From Gemmatimonadota bacterium (lineage in GTDB: Bacteria > Latescibacterota > UBA2968 > UBA8231), in contig JABHDC010000209.1 of the NCBI GenBank assembly GCA_018673255.1, positions 1 through 50,562 on the forward strand: DNA of 50,562 nucleotides. The letters are read 5' to 3'. The notes under the pieces are model-generated. The model saw only the letters and a list, made by a program, of their open reading frames with translations. It ran no database searches and was not told the origin of the DNA. Made by a program: the position numbers and the translations under genes. Shown piece by piece: positions 49,999-50,562 of this stretch (position 1 is its first letter; each line of letters opens with the position of its first letter).

Positions 49999-50562
49999 GA
50001 CCCATCATCCTTCTGGCCTTGGCGGGGCCATGATTCAGCAACAGATCGACAGCACTCATCTTCGATTCGAATCCGTCATGGCACTGGGCATAGACCGGAT
50101 GCTCAAACTCGCCGAAGAGCAACTGGATGCCGGCATCCTCGAAACACTCGGGACGCAGGTAGTCACGCGACCCGCCATCACCGGCCAGGTAGGCGTCGCA
50201 ATCACAGGTGCGAACCATATCGACAAGACGTTCGGTGCGATCCTGACGAAGCTCGAGTTGTGAACTGAACCTGATCTCCACATCGATGCCGAATTGCTCG
50301 AGCATCCAGCGGATCAGCTCGACATTCACGTCCAGCAGGCGATCGCGCGAGGCATCGGCGTAGAATGACTCGAGAAAATCACTCCCCGCTTCAAAGTGCT
50401 CAGCCTGGTGGTAGGCGTGGCGGATCGCCGTCCAGTGTTTCCGCTGCCAGGCGTGGTCGACGACCTCCACCTCGCCAATCCTCTGCTGTGCCTGGCCGCG
50501 GGTGCGAACCGGGATGGTCAGCCACGACCACCCATCAGCCGTTCGAATGCGATTGCGATTCG
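49985..50562 (-). CDS. WbqC-family protein (5' end beyond the window)
   Basis: The minus-strand frame is open to the window end, so the true start lies outside. The visible 191 residues begin with NRNRIRTADGWSWLTIPV and include HAWQRKHWTAIRHAYHQAEHF and FSSQLELRQDRTERLVDMVR, the conserved core of the WbqC-like family, which occurs in O-antigen and exopolysaccharide clusters and is thought to modify nucleotide-linked sugars. YLAGDGGSRDYLRPECF also matches. A GTG at 50468-50470 is internal, not a start. It overlaps the GT4 gene, so both belong to a surface-glycan operon. Confidence 0.8.
   Translation of the reverse strand, partial: NRNRIRTADGWSWLTIPVRTRGQAQQRIGEVEVVDHAWQRKHWTAIRHAYHQAEHFEAGSDFLESFYADASRDRLLDVNVELIRWMLEQFGIDVEIRFSSQLELRQDRTERLVDMVRTCDCDAYLAGDGGSRDYLRPECFEDAGIQLLFGEFEHPVYAQCHDGFESKMSAVDLLLNHGPAKARRMMGLDQA

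Overview
The window is high-GC bacterial chromosome with mostly intact, densely packed genes and many ATGA or TGATG start/stop overlaps. Its content is an unusually high density of carbohydrate-catabolic enzymes, Gfo/Idh/MocA oxidoreductases, phytanoyl-CoA-dioxygenase-like proteins, TIM-barrel sugar isomerases, TolB-like propellers, lipoprotein cytochromes and Tat-exported redox proteins. This mix resembles uncultured Gram-negative polymer degraders such as Latescibacterota, Poribacteria or related FCB/PVC-like lineages. That placement is inference from gene content only; no rRNA or other phylogenetic marker lies in the window.

Layout. (1) 1-4.9 kb: the end of a MOP/MATE-type membrane transporter coupled to a heparinase II/III-like lyase, a GT39-type glycosyltransferase and a small membrane protein. 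(2) 5-14.6 kb: a sialidase-like Asp-box protein; a minus-strand run uxuA-like, rlmG and a YghZ-type aldo/keto reductase; a divergent peroxiredoxin with an in-frame TGA at its peroxidatic cysteine; a GH78 alpha-L-rhamnosidase; and a URO-D-like protein. (3) 14.9-21.4 kb: a DoeB/AstE-like deacylase plus cupin, then a four-gene operon (dioxygenase, sugar isomerase-like, two Gfo/Idh/MocA oxidoreductases) facing a zinc-less MDR dehydrogenase. (4) 21.4-29.7 kb: an eight-heme lipoprotein cytochrome divergent from a sugar ABC operon (binding protein, tandem ATPase, permease, DapA-like aldolase, oligogalacturonate-lyase-like propeller, broken dioxygenase). (5) 29.7-37.6 kb: a glycyl radical enzyme and its activase, a Tat-exported Rieske protein, an aldo/keto reductase and two TolB-like propellers, in a stretch carrying short interspersed repeats. 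(6) 37.9-39 kb: a CPBP intramembrane protease overlapping a 94-residue glycine-zipper peptide gene. (7) 39.5-50.5 kb: selO, a YbiT-like ABC-F ATPase, a GH36-like galactosidase, another Gfo/Idh protein, a sulfite-oxidase-like molybdoenzyme, an outer-membrane protein, a GT4 glycosyltransferase and a WbqC-family protein running off the end.

Read together, most of the window looks like machinery for breaking down and importing plant or algal acidic polysaccharides (rhamnose-, uronate- and galactose-containing) and processing the released sugars by oxidation, isomerisation, dehydration and aldol cleavage.

The strongest unexpected signal is a probable selenocysteine peroxiredoxin (10022-10465). 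The UGA sits exactly where the catalytic cysteine belongs, the reading frame continues unbroken for 101 codons, and a six-base-pair hairpin with a G near the start of its loop lies 15-33 nt downstream, as expected for a bacterial SECIS element. Other items worth following are a glycyl radical enzyme with an atypical active-site motif (GCHW in place of GCVE), the CPBP protease/glycine-zipper peptide pair, and a repeat family (AGTGCCCTGTTAAGGAGT) whose end supplies the TAG stop codon of three neighbouring genes.
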